From Cordilura impudica (lineage: Eukaryota; Arthropoda; Insecta; Diptera; Scathophagidae), in assembly GCA_963682025.1 (NCBI GenBank), contig OY821520.1:180176626-180240625 (forward strand): a stretch of 64,000 bases of DNA. The letters run 5' to 3'. Shown here in pieces: positions 45,151 through 56,759 of the stretch (its first letter is position 1; every line of letters starts with the position of its first letter). The position numbers and the translations under genes were made by a program. Below the pieces are notes generated by a model, which was given only the letters and a program-made list of their open reading frames with translations, was not told the origin of the DNA and searched no databases.

Positions 45151-45639
45151 GTGACTGCGTGGATAGATTATTTTACGGTTAACACCACGGATAGAAGCAA
45201 AAGGAAACAGAAGTGTAACAAAGAGTCTTTTTTTTTAAATCGAAGTGAAATGAATGAATCTTGGGAAGAACTGGTAGAGGGTATGAAAATTGCGGAAAGC
45301 AATTGGAAAAGACAACTACAAGAGTGCAAAGAAGAGATACCGAAACCTGATATATTGAAACTCGGTCCGAAGCCAATAGAAATAAAGAAGAAGGTGAAAA
45401 TAATTGAACCAGTGTACGAGATATATCCAGTACCAAAGATACGGAAGTCAAGAGGTGACTTTGTCAACCGTAAGAAAAAGGTGTTGACAATAATTAATTC
45501 GGAATTATCATACACCAAGGACGAGGAAATTAAAATAAAGCTACAAGCACGCATAATAAAAATAAAACTAGAAATAAAGGAATTCAGAAAGGCTAAAAAA
45601 TTGACAAAAAAGAAATGGGGTGCACCCAAACAAAAATAA
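45151..45639 (+). CDS. Small basic ORF of unknown function, retroelement-associated
   Basis: 162 codons, Lys-rich (about one in four residues). Features: NRSEMNESWEELVEGMKIAES (possible amphipathic helix), a Pro/Lys stretch KPIEIKKKVKIIEP, and a Lys-rich helical C-terminus. No zinc knuckle or enzyme motif. It follows the LTR-like block by about 260 bp and overlaps the next ORF by 25 bp in a different frame. The 412/mdg1 group of fly elements is recalled to have small extra ORFs before gag; this pair could be their counterpart. The first in-frame start is not ATG; ATG at 45250 (MNESWEEL) is the likeliest true start. Confidence 0.5.
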   Translation: MTAWIDYFTVNTTDRSKRKQKCNKESFFLNRSEMNESWEELVEGMKIAESNWKRQLQECKEEIPKPDILKLGPKPIEIKKKVKIIEPVYEIYPVPKIRKSRGDFVNRKKKVLTIINSELSYTKDEEIKIKLQARIIKIKLEIKEFRKAKKLTKKKWGAPKQK

Positions 45640-45857
45640 ACGAGGTGATTACGGCAACTGCCCAAGCTCCGACAGCAGTGAGCGTAAGCTTCGAGATTGT
45701 ACTTTTTATCTGTGTGGTGGTTACATTAACCGTAATAATGAAATATCTGAAATATGTAAGGAATCAAATACGTAGACAAAAGAGCTGGGTTGCACCAGTA
45801 AAAAGGCTTCGAAATCACAAAAGTAAATTTATGAATTATAGAACAGCACGATTATGA
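45615..45857 (+). CDS. Small ORF with myristoylation-like N-terminus and one membrane segment
   Basis: 80 codons starting ATG GGG TGC (MGCTQTK). Gly2 and Cys3 make a plausible myristoylation/palmitoylation signal. Residues about 20-43 (VSVSFEIVLFICVVVTLTVI) form one hydrophobic helix, followed by a basic tail RNQIRRQK..PVKRLRNHKSK. Overlaps the preceding ORF by 25 bp. No family recognised. A membrane-anchored protein with a basic inner face is what the sequence shows; a role with Gag assembly is speculation. Confidence 0.5.
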   Translation: MGCTQTKINEVITATAQAPTAVSVSFEIVLFICVVVTLTVIMKYLKYVRNQIRRQKSWVAPVKRLRNHKSKFMNYRTARL

Positions 45858-46263
45858 GAATGTACAAATTCTAATGCGAACACCGAAAATCGTATTACTA
45901 AATTGTTTCATTGAGAACTGCTTTCATAGTTTTAAATTATTATGGTATGACAGATACATGAAATAGATGGAACAAAATCATACTAAAACTGGGTAATGTA
46001 CAATCCCGTGCAGCCAAGGAAGAATGATCAATTTGTCATTGTCAATTTGACATTCTCAAACTGTTGTAAAGGGCAAGTATGTCGTAAGCCCCACATTACT
46101 CGCTTAATGTACTCTAATTTTTTTTTTTTTTCACTAAGAAATGCAGTTAATACTTTTTATAATACTATTTTAATTTATTGACATACTTTTAGATAAATTT
46201 ATATTATGGATTTAACTTTATAAAAACTGTATAAAAAATCTTTATTTAACTTTTGTTTTGTAG
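45858..46263 (+). other. Intron-like sequence before the HUWE1 exon
   Basis: No gene. It ends in a polypyrimidine tract and acceptor, TTTTGTTTTGTAG (46251-46263). Confidence 0.6.
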
Positions 46264-47187
46264 GAAAAACATCACCAGGTGAATTCAAAGAAACATAAGC
46301 TTGAAGCGTGCTGCAGTTGGCATATACCCTGTAGTCGACACGTTCATCAAAAACCTGTACTATCACGATCAACGTTGCTGAAATTTATTGCTGACTCGAT
46401 TCGATCATATCAGTCTTTAGTACCTCGATTCTTAATAGATCATATATATCACCCAAGAGATAGTACTTTAATACAACAGGAGCAATCTTTTCTATCATTT
46501 ATATTAGATAATTTTCTACCAATAGTCCGACCTGAACATGAAGGTGAAGTTAGCATGATGACTCGACTATTGGTAATATCGTTAATTGAATGCTATAGTC
46601 AATCTGATGTGCAAATAAAAGTAATCGACGAGATAAAAGACGCACTGTTAAGATCTCTAGCTCAACCAGATTCAACAGAAAAGCATACTCGTCTACAGGT
46701 TTTAATTGGCCTTCTTCCGGCAATAATTGATAGTCCAATATCTTCTAATATAATTCACCAACAAAGGCATAATATATTAACCATTTTAATTAAAAAAGAT
46801 TTTATGACTTGTTTAACAAAACTAGCACAGTATAATAATCTCATGGATCCCCAAGCAGTTGCAACTATATCCTCAATTCTGAGACCTATGGAACTGTTAT
46901 TGAAAATGACATCTGGATCAAATAAATTGAAGTTTTCAGCAAATTCCCAGGGATTACCCTCTTCTATTAATCGTAGGTTATATTCTCGTATAGCAAGTTC
47001 ACCAAACTCTACTGCAAATGAAAATGTATTAAGGGATATAATTAGAAATGCGTTTACGGACCGAAGGCAAGCATATGATATTATCTTTAATGATGAAACA
47101 TTTGGAAATACTGCTGTTAGACCCCAATCAACAACAAGCGATGATGACAATGAAAATATATTGGATTCCATTCGCAGTCGTTCACAG
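46264..47187 (+). CDS. HUWE1: HUWE1-type E3 ubiquitin ligase, internal coding exon
   Basis: A 924-base open exon (308 codons, phase 0 at both ends) between TTTTGTAG and CAG|GTAATT. Its translation contains KPVLSRSTLLKFIADSIRSY, then EKHTRLQVLIGLLPAIIDSP, which resembles the central region of animal HUWE1 (UREB1/ARF-BP1). It ends in an acidic stretch SDDDNENILDSIRSRSQ. HUWE1 is a giant HECT ligase that attaches ubiquitin to DNA-repair, cell-cycle and apoptosis proteins; this exon encodes part of the long scaffold, not the HECT domain. The frame is clean, unlike every neighbouring relic, which points to selection. The frame stays open past the donor to 47307, but those residues are probably intron. 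No other exon was identified in the window. Confidence 0.82.
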
Positions 47188-47884
47188 GTAATTACATTTA
47201 CAGTTAACAATTGGGACATACATATGTCCATTAGGGTTGGTCGTAAAAAGGTGTGTCGGTCAAACCCTATGGTTATGGATTGGTTAAGTACGAATCCAGA
47301 ATTGTAGATTTTACTTTTTTGTCACAATCCTACATACCATATTTTTACATACCATATTTTTACATCCTACCAAAAAAGAGATTAAAAATATAACATTATT
47401 CTTATTAGTCAAATTTGACTACTCCACTCTTGTGCATCTGCTGATATTTATTATATTGTCTTCATCTCTTTAGATTCTTTAAATTTAACATAAAACTCGG
47501 TTTTTAACTCTGTTTGTCACAATAAGTAAGTTTTTAAAAAGTTTCCATTTTCCAAAAAATGGATAAAGGAAAAATCGTTATTTTGATTTATCATAAGACT
47601 TACGATTTTACAAACTGATTTTTCGTGTTTTTTATTGACGATACGAAGACAGTTTGACAACTTTTTAACTTCCCTGGCAGATTATTATAGATCAACACTG
47701 ATTCTGTCAACTACCATCGGCTAATGGACTACTGCAAAATTTTAGTCATCATTATGTAGTGCTTGACAGCCATTAAAAGCAGAAAATCTCGAGAATTTTT
47801 GCAAAAATGGAAAAAATTGTATTTCGAATGATCAAAAATACTATTTTTTTTTTGTAGAAACCAGGGAAACCCTTGATAATTACT
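47188..47884 (+). other. Intron-like AT-rich sequence after the HUWE1 exon
   Basis: No gene seen. A short tandem pair, ACATACCATATTTTT twice, lies near 47330-47362. Confidence 0.5.
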
Positions 47885-48325
47885 AGAGGGACTCCACAAC
47901 ATCAACTTCAACAGTTAAGAACTGGTTTTCTTAATTCCGTTGTGGTCGTATTAGCAGAAGTGACGCCGACCGTTCGGGTCGCCCAAAAGAGGTCGTCACG
48001 CCAGAAATAGTCAATAAAATCCATGGAATGATATTGGATGATTGGATAATGAAAATGCGTGAGGTGGTTGAGGCTGAAGACATCTCAACTGAGAAGGCTC
48101 ATCACATTTTTCATATATATTTAGATGTTCACCAGATGTTCTCCAGACTATTTCCTATTTCCAAACCTGAAGAATTGGCTCGGCGGTAAAAGATTTGGTT
48201 CGAATGAAAAGGTCATCACCGAAACAAACGCCTATTTTGATGGCCTTGAGAAAACATATTTTTGGAAAGGAATAAAGAAGTTTGAAAACCGCTGGACTAA
48301 GTGGACTAAGACTATTTTGTGAAAT
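47885..48325 (+). pseudogene. Mariner transposase relic, internal deletion
   Basis: The plus strand reads GCGRISRSDADRSGRPKEVV and TPEIVNKIHGMIL, then STEKAHHIFHIYLDV (N-terminal HTH part). A deletion near 48125 follows, and then, in another frame, PDYFLFPNLKNWLGGKRFGS and FENRWTKW (C-terminal part). This wording is typical of mellifera/mauritiana-type mariners. The central DD catalytic region is missing. TIRs were not found. Confidence 0.75.
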
Positions 48326-48544
48326 TAAACGCTTTATTGCTCACAAAATATCGTTTATTCAGAAAGTGACAGAGTAATCAAAGCGCCTCGTAGCCATACC
48401 AACACCCATTATGAAGATTCTAGCTAACATCTCCGAACAAAATGGAAGTGAAATTTTTTTGTAAATTAGTGATGTCACCGTTATAGGCAAGGACTTTGTA
48501 CCAATGGTCGCTAAAAAAAGAATATATAAACGGTTGTGTTGTTA

Positions 48545-48895
48545 TTAAGCAAGTAAGGAAATTATATTCGACTAGACCGACTATCTGAAATGAAAAAGGT
48601 CATACTGCATGCTATTTTGATATTGGGACTAGGTAAAAAAAATGGACCGATCATTGCCATATTTACTAAAGTCACTTGTTTTTGCAAACACATATACAAA
48701 TCAAATTTGAAAAAAATCTATGCAATATTTTTTTTTGTGATTTAAGTGAAGATCGAGAAGCAGCTTTATATGGGGCCTATGACTAAAAATGGTTATTAGG
48801 GATTATTTTCGGACATAAACCAAATTTATCCAAGATCTATATGATAATTTGAATCTTTGGGCAATTTATGAGGACTAGATCTGAACATGCACAGC
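48545..48895 (+). repeat. Dispersed repeat R, partial copy
   Basis: AGCAAGTAAGGAAATTATA, then ATTGGGACTAGGT, GAAGATCG, TATATGGGGCCTATGACTA and GATCTATATGATAATTT match the copy at 56022-56752. Confidence 0.75.
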
Positions 48896-49684
48896 CTTTC
48901 AAACAAAATAAAAGTAAACAAACAATATATGAAAAAATAACTGATTTTATTTACATAGTTATGTTCTATTTTTATATCACTTATACAAAAGTTTAAGACA
49001 ATATTGTCTATGTGTGTATGTAGAAAACTAAAATAAATGGAAATTGTTAACATGCACCAGTTAGATATGCGATATACACACCGTCATTGATTATACTTAA
49101 CCGAAAGATGATTTTGTGTAGGGATAATACATATCTTTAAAAAAGTTTCACAACTAGAATTTGACACCGGAGACATGAACAACATGAAGTGCACAAAGTC
49201 CTAATAAAAATATAACTTCTGAACTATTGGCCATATGTGAATAAGTTTATGCAGCGAATGTAGTGAACGATATACTCTTTCAAAATATTAAATTTAGAAA
49301 TACACTGTTTTACACAGGGTAACTTACAAGGACCGCCTCGAGATGGTAAAGGCTTTAACTTTTTAAATATGATCTGATTTTTGACATTTTTTCAAAGTGA
49401 ATACACCGGTTATCAAAAAAAGCGTATACTGTATGGTTTTCGCTATGGTTGAGAAGATATTTGATTTCAATTTTTGAATTTTTGTTTTCTGCAGTAAAGT
49501 TTTATAAAAAAAAAATATTTTTTTTTTAAGTTCTGTGAATTTTTGTAATTGTCTCAAACCGTATAGTAAGAAAAACATTTTAAAGTCGATGTTTTCAAGC
49601 GAGTTCTAAAAGTTCCAAAATTTGAGGAAAAATACCAACAGAGATAAAATTTTTCGCAAAACTTTGGCAATAGTTTATTTATTT
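48896..49684. other. AT-rich stretch, no gene
   Basis: No supported frame or repeat boundary. Confidence 0.4.
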
Positions 49685-52425
49685 TTATTTGTTCTTCCCA
49701 TACAACAAGATTTACATCTTTTATATTATAGTATGGGAATTTTTAAAGAAAAACAAGTTACAGTATACAAAAATATTTAAATAAATTGTATAATTATATA
49801 AAGTAATTAAAAAAATAAATAAAATAAAGAACTAAATAAATGAATGAGTTTGACATAATTTAATATAAAAGAATCAAATGCTAAAATTTTGGTTAAAAAA
49901 AAAAGAGAAAAATGGTTGAAATAACATTGGTGTATTAAAAACAATAACTGACAAATAATTTAAATTTGCATTGAAAAACTAGCAGTTATCTTGTTTTTGA
50001 ACTGTATTGCGTTGTTGATTTTCTGTGTTTGATTTGGTAGTAAGTTCCAGAGATAAACGGCATTAAAGTAGAACTGCCATTCAGAAATTTTACTACGATA
50101 TCTCATCGGTACAAGCTTTCTCCCTCTATTGGATCTTGCAAAGGTTAAGCGGTTGAAAAGGTATGATGGATATATAATTTCGTGTAAAATAAATTTTAAA
50201 ATATTATCAAACGACATACCATATAGTCTTGTTGAAAACGAGGTAATACGATCAAGTCTGTTTAATCCATAAACATACCTTATAATACTATTGAAGGCCA
50301 CATTTAGTTTTCTCATACTAGTTGAGTCACATAAAGCAAAAATTTCACACCCGTACAATAAAACCGGCATTAGATTTTGCAGGTATTATTCTTATATTTA
50401 ATGGAGTGCAAGATTGAGTCGCCCAAAGCGTCCGAAGCATACCATACGTTCTCCCTACCACAACGTTTACATGATTGTTTTAACTAAGTGTGTCATTAAA
50501 AACAATACCCAGATTTTTTGATGAGGACACAATTTCAATTCTCTGATTGTTGAGAACAATATCAAAATCTAGATTATGACGTAGAGTTTTCTTGTGCATG
50601 ATGAGACATTTGGACTTGAGGGGATTCAGACAAAGTCCATTAGCAGTTTCCCAGTTATAAATATTATTTAAATCATCATTAAGTTTTGCTACGTTTTCTC
50701 TGGAAGATATTAGTGGATTGCAAAGATATACTTGGACGTCATCGGCGTACATGTGTACTTTACAATACTTTACATGATCTGGCAAGTCATTGACGTGCAT
50801 TGAAAATAAAAGAGGGCTAGAATTGAGCCTTGCGGAACACCTTTAGGTACATGTAATGGTCTCGAAAATTGGTTATTAAGGAAGACTGACTGAACACGGT
50901 TTACCAGGTAGGATTCAATAAGTTTCTTTGAACACTCGGATAAATTAAAAAGCCGGCTAAATTTTGTTGAAAGTATTGAGTGATCAACTATGTCGAAGGC
51001 TTTAGAATGATCAAGAAGGACTAAAAAGCAAATATTTCCACCATCAATGGCATGACGAATATCATCTGCAACATCTATTAAAGTAGTTGTACAACTATGT
51101 TTTTGCCTAAAGCCTGATTGCTTTTGCGATAATAGCCCAAATCGTTTTAGGTATTCGTTTATCTGTTTATGCATTATCTTCTCAAGAGCCTTAGAAAAGA
51201 ATGGTAGTATTGATATAGGCCTAAACTCAGAGTTTGTCTTAGGCACAGGAATAACCTTTGCATGTTTCCATTGTGTTGGAAACACGCAGGTGGTAAGGAT
51301 CGTATTATATATGTAAGTAATGTATGGTAAGAGGATAGGAAGGATAATTTTGATAAATTTAGGGTGCATGTTGTCATATCCAATTGCATTTGATTTTATG
51401 GCTAAAAGACAGGTAAGTGCCTCATCATTGCTAACACATTGAAAATCAAATGGACTATCATTATGAGAAATCACTAGGTTATTGTTTGTATTGTGTTCAG
51501 GACGTTGAAATTGAACAGTGGGTAAATTAGTAAAAGCTGAATTAAGTTCATCAGGAGTGAGTTCGCAAGTTTTCCTATTACTAGTTCGGCCATTTCCAAT
51601 TTCCCGAATACTTTTCCATTTCCGTTTGGTGTTAATTGCATTTTCAAAACGGTGGCCATAATATTCAGACTTTGATCTACGAATTTCACGAGTAACTTCT
51701 CTTCTAAGATTTCGATATTCTTCTTTAAGTTGAGGTAACTTAAATTTTTACCAACGTGAAAACGCATTATCTCTTTGACCAATCAGTTGTTTAATATGTG
51801 CTGTAAACCACGTTATCTTAGGTACAGTAAGATCAAATAAGTATGAGATATTATTCTCCAAGAAGGACAACTGATGGTCAATAGAAGTCATATGATAAAT
51901 GGACGTCCAATTTACTAAAGAAATATGTTCTGCCAAAACATTGTAATTGACATTATTAAAGTCACGATATGTAACTGATAGTGTTTCATTATTTAAAATA
52001 AAGTCATATATCGTGAAAATTAAGTCGTGTTTCGAGAAACACGGGGCCGATAGTTGGTCGTACAACAATACTTTGGTTAAATCGTTAACAACAAAAAGGT
52101 CAAGTAAAGTACTTGCTGTTGATGTATAGTGTGTAGGCATCGTGTAGTTTAATGATGTGAGACCAATGATTTCCATGTTTTCTGAGACATAAGTGTCACA
52201 CAGAAGATTACAATTAAAATCACCTGCAATTAACAAATCCATGTAGGCGACCGTCAACCTCTCTAATGCTTCCATAAAAGAAGTGATCACAGTGTCACGG
52301 TGTGGCCTGTATATACATCCTATAAGCATTTTGTTATTTTCAGAAATAACCTCTACAAACAAATATTCGATTTCATCAATTACCTCACCTTCATTAGATC
52401 TGCATTTAAAATCACATTTATATGT
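49685..52425 (-). pseudogene. LINE relic, endonuclease to 3' end, frameshifted
   Basis: The minus strand enters in the endonuclease at FVEVISENNKMLIGCIYRPH (52362). It continues AGDFNCNLL, STASTLLDLFVVND and SKHDLIF, then RT pieces: KSNAIGYDNMHPKFIK, FRPISILPFFSKALEKI, QSGFRQKHSCTTTLIDV, LLDHSKAFDIVDH, GVPQGSIL (51474-50770) and MYADDVQVYL with both Asp (about 50760-50725). The C-terminal part runs 50370-49960 with YVYGLNRLDRITSF. The 3' UTR ends in an (A/T)AAA-rich tail near 49685. At least four frameshifts. Same lineage as the intact copy at 24739-27552. Confidence 0.85.
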
Positions 52426-52469
52426 AAGTATATATCATTTACAATGAAAGAACTTAAAGAACGGAACTT

Positions 52470-52690
52470 AATGTTGTTTGGAAGTATTGTCAATCGCATG
52501 CCACTACCTTTTCCCACCTTTCTGGCAGCATAGGGATATCATGCCGGAGGAATGCTTCATCTTTGACGCTATCCACGATTCGACCCAATTTCTGGTGTCG
52601 TCGTATGATGTAAAGTGCTGCTCATATAGGTCATGTACCATCGATCCAAACCAGTGGTGGCCATCGAGAGAACTGAGTTAGTAATAGTGT
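52470..52690 (-). pseudogene. Mariner transposase C-terminal fragment
   Basis: The minus strand reads GSMVHDLYEQHFTSYDDTRNW, then VKDEAFLRHDIPMLPERWEKVV and a stop-interrupted QYF. This is the C-terminal wording of irritans-like mariners. It directly abuts the 5'-truncated end of the LINE at 52425. Confidence 0.75.
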
Positions 52691-53340
52691 TTATGAGCAT
52701 GTGTTAGTTGTACTACACTGATCGAAATCCATGGACGTAACACAACGCCGATATTAAATGGGTTTGTGTAGATTTTGTATGAATGCATAAAAGGGCAAAT
52801 AGTTGAGTTCACGAAGAATATGGTAAAATTTTAAATATATTTTGTTGTTTTAAAATTTTAAATCTTACATTCTGAAAATGTAAAACAAAATGTAGAGAAC
52901 GTTTAATCTCTTTTATCCATAAGTTTGAAGTTTATTAAATCAAATAAGTAATAATAAGTAATTTATTTCTTTAAAAAACAAAAAAAAGATAAGAAATTTC
53001 AAAGGCTATTAAGTGGTATGTTACCAAAAGCTAAAAAAATTACCAGTAACTGGATATTTTTTAAAATTAAAAAAAAAAAAAAAATGCATAAAAGACAGCT
53101 ATAATGTTGTCAAATGGAGGCGACGTATGTTATTTATAGAAAATGTTTAATTTATAGTTTATCAAGTCTTTGAAATTTTCTCAACATTTTTGGTTTCTTT
53201 TAAACAAATATTCTCTGTGTACCTATTAAAAAAAATATATATGAATTTCAAAAGGCAATGCGACATAGACCTGCTTTGTTCAAAAGCTTTCACAAGACTG
53301 AATGAAATTGTTGTTTACTTTTACTCTTTGGTGAGTATTT
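52691..53340. other. AT-rich stretch, no gene
   Basis: Nothing recognisable. Confidence 0.4.
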
Positions 53341-53600
53341 TTGTTTTCGTTCGGCTGTATACATATAAGAAGCCGAGCACCAGTGTGTTTGGCACGGCAT
53401 TCACTGATCCAAACAAGTCGAATTCAGAAGGAACGATGTCTCGTAGATACTGCGGGTGGTGGAAAACTTCGCAAGTAAGTGTTTCCAAATAGGTTTTTAC
53501 CGACACCAGAACACGTGGACGAGTATTATGCAGAAAAATAACTTTGCCATGTCTTGAGTAGTATTGGTTACGTTTTTCCTTGATGTTAAGAGTAAAAAAG
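53341..53600 (-). pseudogene. Mariner transposase central fragment
   Basis: The minus strand reads QYYSRHGKVIFLHNTRPRV, then SVKTYLETLTCEVFHHPQYL and VPSEFDLFGSVN. These correspond to the HDNARPH and SPDLAPSDYHLF motifs of mariner transposase, with both catalytic Asp replaced. It could be the upstream half of the relic at 52470-52690, since the order fits, but a 650-bp gap separates them. Confidence 0.65.
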
Positions 53601-53902
53601 GGATAATATCCTCAAGCTTCCATCCGGTGTCGCTACAATTTGGGATTTTACAGTTCCACGATGTTCCGCTGCTGATTTTTTCGGCTCTTCTACACTTGAT
53701 TTATACAGTTGATAATATGGCATTTCAATTCATAGCTATTTATTTGATAATGTAGCTGACCAAATTCTTCTTTTACGGTTCCAAATTTCCAAGTTGGTGT
53801 ATTTTTGTCGAATCGCCACACTTGGACCCTGTAGTTAGAATCAAATGTAATCTCTAAAAAGTCTTCTGCTTTCCTCGTACGAGTTATACAAAACTTAATC
53901 AT
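53601..53902 (-). pseudogene. Gypsy integrase C-terminal fragment
   Basis: The minus strand reads NYRVQVWRFDKNTPTWKFGT and VKEEFGQLHYQI, then VEEPKKSAAEHRGTVKSQIV. This matches the chromodomain-proximal C-terminal end of K02A2.6-like Gypsy integrases. Short and isolated. Confidence 0.55.
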
Positions 53903-53934
53903 TTATTATCTAATGTCAATCTAATGACACTATG

Positions 53935-56015
53935 CTTTCTGGTAATAATTTAGATAACATTATTTCAATATTACACCACTTCATATCGGAAATTGTTCCA
54001 AAAATAATTGTTCATGCTAACAATGGCCCACCATGGAATAATAAATTTTTAACCAATGCTAAAAATAGAGAAAACTTATTTTACAAGAAATAAAAAAGGT
54101 ATGCCTCTTCAGTTGACTTTGCAAATTACTCTTTCGCACGCTCCGAATACAACACCAGTAATAAATTGGCATTTGATAACTATATAGCCCGTATAACAAC
54201 TAAAACGAAATCTAACCCTAAATCGTTTTATAAATTTATCAATTCTAAACGCCTAGTTTCCGATTATCCAAAATATCTGAAATTTGGATCCTGTATTGTT
54301 GATGATGACGCATTGATTTGCAATATGTTCGCTAATTTCTTTGATACAACTTATTCCAAAAACACATACGATAATACTCCGTATCCCTTTAATTTATCGG
54401 ATTCACCGGTCATACATTTTTCATTTATCAGCAATGAAACTGTTTTATTGAACTTAAGAACAATAAATTCTTCTTTTAATTCTGATCTTGGTGAAATACC
54501 TAGTTGCGTTCTCAAAAATTGTGCTGAATATTTGTGAGCTCGACTCAATCATCAATTAATTGAATTCAATTAATTTAAGTTATTTACCACTCGAATTGAA
54601 AAAAATCTCTTATAATTCCTTTGTTTAAAAGGAATTGCTAACATGAATGCTATTCCCAAACTTCTAGAAAAGATTTTTACTATTAGCTTATCGCATCAAA
54701 TTTCTTCGGTTTTATCTACATATCAGCATGGTTTCCGCCAATCTCGTTCCACAACTTCTAACATCCTGGAACTTACTACTATGGTAAATAATGGCTTTTA
54801 AAATAAAATGTAAACAGATGTAATTTATACGGATTTTAGTGAAGAAGTCGACAAAGTATACCATGGTATTTTACTTTACAAATTATCACTTATGGAATTT
54901 AATATTACATCCCTAAAGTGTAAGTTCCTATCTATCTAATAGAACACAACAAATAACGTTCAGAGATATTACATCAAAATTTACTAAGGTCTCTTCTGGC
55001 GTTCCACAGGCAAGTCATCTGGGTTCCATACTTTACTTATAAATTATCTCCCGTCCATTATTTTGCATTCTAAAGTTCTAATGTATGCAGATGATGTCAA
55101 AATTTTAAAAAATATTAAAGAGCCTAATGACCAACTTTTACTGCAGTCGGATATTGACAAAATTTCTCAATGGTGTAGAATAAATTTAATGGTGCGTGGT
55201 AGAAAAGAAGATAGCATATATTTCAAAAATTCATAACTACACTGTATTCTTAATCGGACTGGTTTCCGGTTTCATTCTTCAGAATTAGAAAATTGGATTC
55301 CAGCTATTATATTAATGACACAACACTGGTTAAAGTTCACAATATTATTGATCTTGGAATTTTGTTAGATCACAGGCTTGATCACATTGCCTTAACTGTC
55401 AACAATAATAATGGTGTTCTTGGTTTTATGAAACGCTGGTGCAAAGTGTTTTCTGATCCATATATAACAAAACAGTTATATACCTCATTAGTTCGTCCTA
55501 TTATTGAATATGGATCATATATATGGGATCTTTGCTATACCATTCATTTAAAAGTATTGAATCAGTGCAAAAGCAGTTATTGATATTTTGTTTACGTGGA
55601 CTTGGATGGAATTAATATGAGTTACTGCCATATGTTAATAGACTTGGTCATTAAGTTACCTACTCTGAAAAGTCGTCGAGTGATGCTGAGCATCTCATTT
55701 CTACTTGGATTAATTCGAGGTGATGTTGATTATGAGCTCCTTCTTGGTAAAATTAACTTTTCCGTTCCAACTAAACCAACTCGCAACTTCCACCTATTAA
55801 ATCTAAAATACTATAGATATGTTTATGCCAACAATGACTCCTTTCGCCGTATATGTGAAAATTTCAACAAATGTTATTATATTATAAATATATCTGAGAG
55901 CAATGATGTTGTTAAAAGAAAAGTTGTCTTAAATTTTAATACTTAGTTTAATATCTTTGTATTTCATATTAAGTCCGTAAGGATGTTTAATCTGTAGACT
56001 TAAAACAAAATAAAT
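53935..56015 (+). pseudogene. Second-lineage LINE relic, RT and C-terminal region
   Basis: Pieces in changing frames: PPWNNKFL, NPKSFYKFINSKRLVSDYPK (54210), ISSVLSTYQHGFRQSRSTTS (54700), DVIYTDFSEEVDKVYH, VLMYADDVKILK with both Asp (about 55075-55110), DLGILLDHRLDHI, LVRPIIEYGSYIWD (55490) and IKLPTLKSRRVMLSISFLLG (55650). The QHGFR..RST and DLG-LLD wording differs from the other LINEs here, so this is another clade of endonuclease-type LINE. The endonuclease is absent. Confidence 0.75.
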
Positions 56016-56021
56016 AAAAAA

Positions 56022-56752
56022 CAAGTAAGGAATTATACGATTATACGATACCCTATACCATGGTTTAGATACCCTATATCTTCGGTCTAACTAATTCGAT
56101 ATAGAAAATAAACATAAACCAAATTTGAGTGGCATTGTTATTAATTCTTTTGGCTGCAGATATGAAAAAGTTCATATCGGATGCTATATTTATATGGGGA
56201 CTAGGTGGAATTATGGACCGATCTTGACCATATTTGGTAAAGTCACTTATATTTTGAAAAAATATATACAAACAAAATTTGAGAAAAATCTGAGCAGTAT
56301 TTTTGTTTTTTGATAGATTTAAGTGAAGATCGGGACGCAGCTCTATATGGGCCTATGACTAAGAATTGTCCTATAGGAATTATTTTTGGACTTCTGATAA
56401 ATGGATATAATAAACATATACAAACCCAATTTGAATGAGATCTATATGATAATTTGGATCTTATGGCAATTTATGTCGATTTGATAGGGGTAATTTGTAT
56501 GGGGACTAGGTCTGAACATTCATCATATGGCCGGTAAAAGCTTATATACCAAATTTCATCAAAATATATTCATATTTGCGACCTGTAGTTTGATAACAAG
56601 GTATATGGACACACAGACGGACGGACGGATGGATATCGCTAAATGAGTCGATCTGTATAATAAAAGATGGGTCTAGGTCAAATATTTTTGGTAGTTACAA
56701 ACAGCAGCACAAAGTCAGTATACCCAAACCACATGGTGGTATGGAATATAAA
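56022..56752 (+). repeat. Dispersed repeat R, longest copy
   Basis: From AACAAGTAAGGAATTATACG to CCACATGGTGGTATGGAATA. Non-coding. Best copy for defining the family. Confidence 0.8.
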
Positions 56753-56759
56753 AATATTG

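Noticed and set aside
45168..45665. 165-codon minus-strand ORF rich in Phe, Ser and Ile
   Set aside because: Exact antisense of the Lys-rich plus-strand ORF; the composition is what complementing AAA/GAA codons gives.
47188..47307. Extension of the HUWE1 frame to the stop at 47307
   Set aside because: A consensus donor CAG|GTAATT ends the exon in phase 0 and the acidic HUWE1-like sequence ends just before it; the 40 further codons look like chance read-through into intron.
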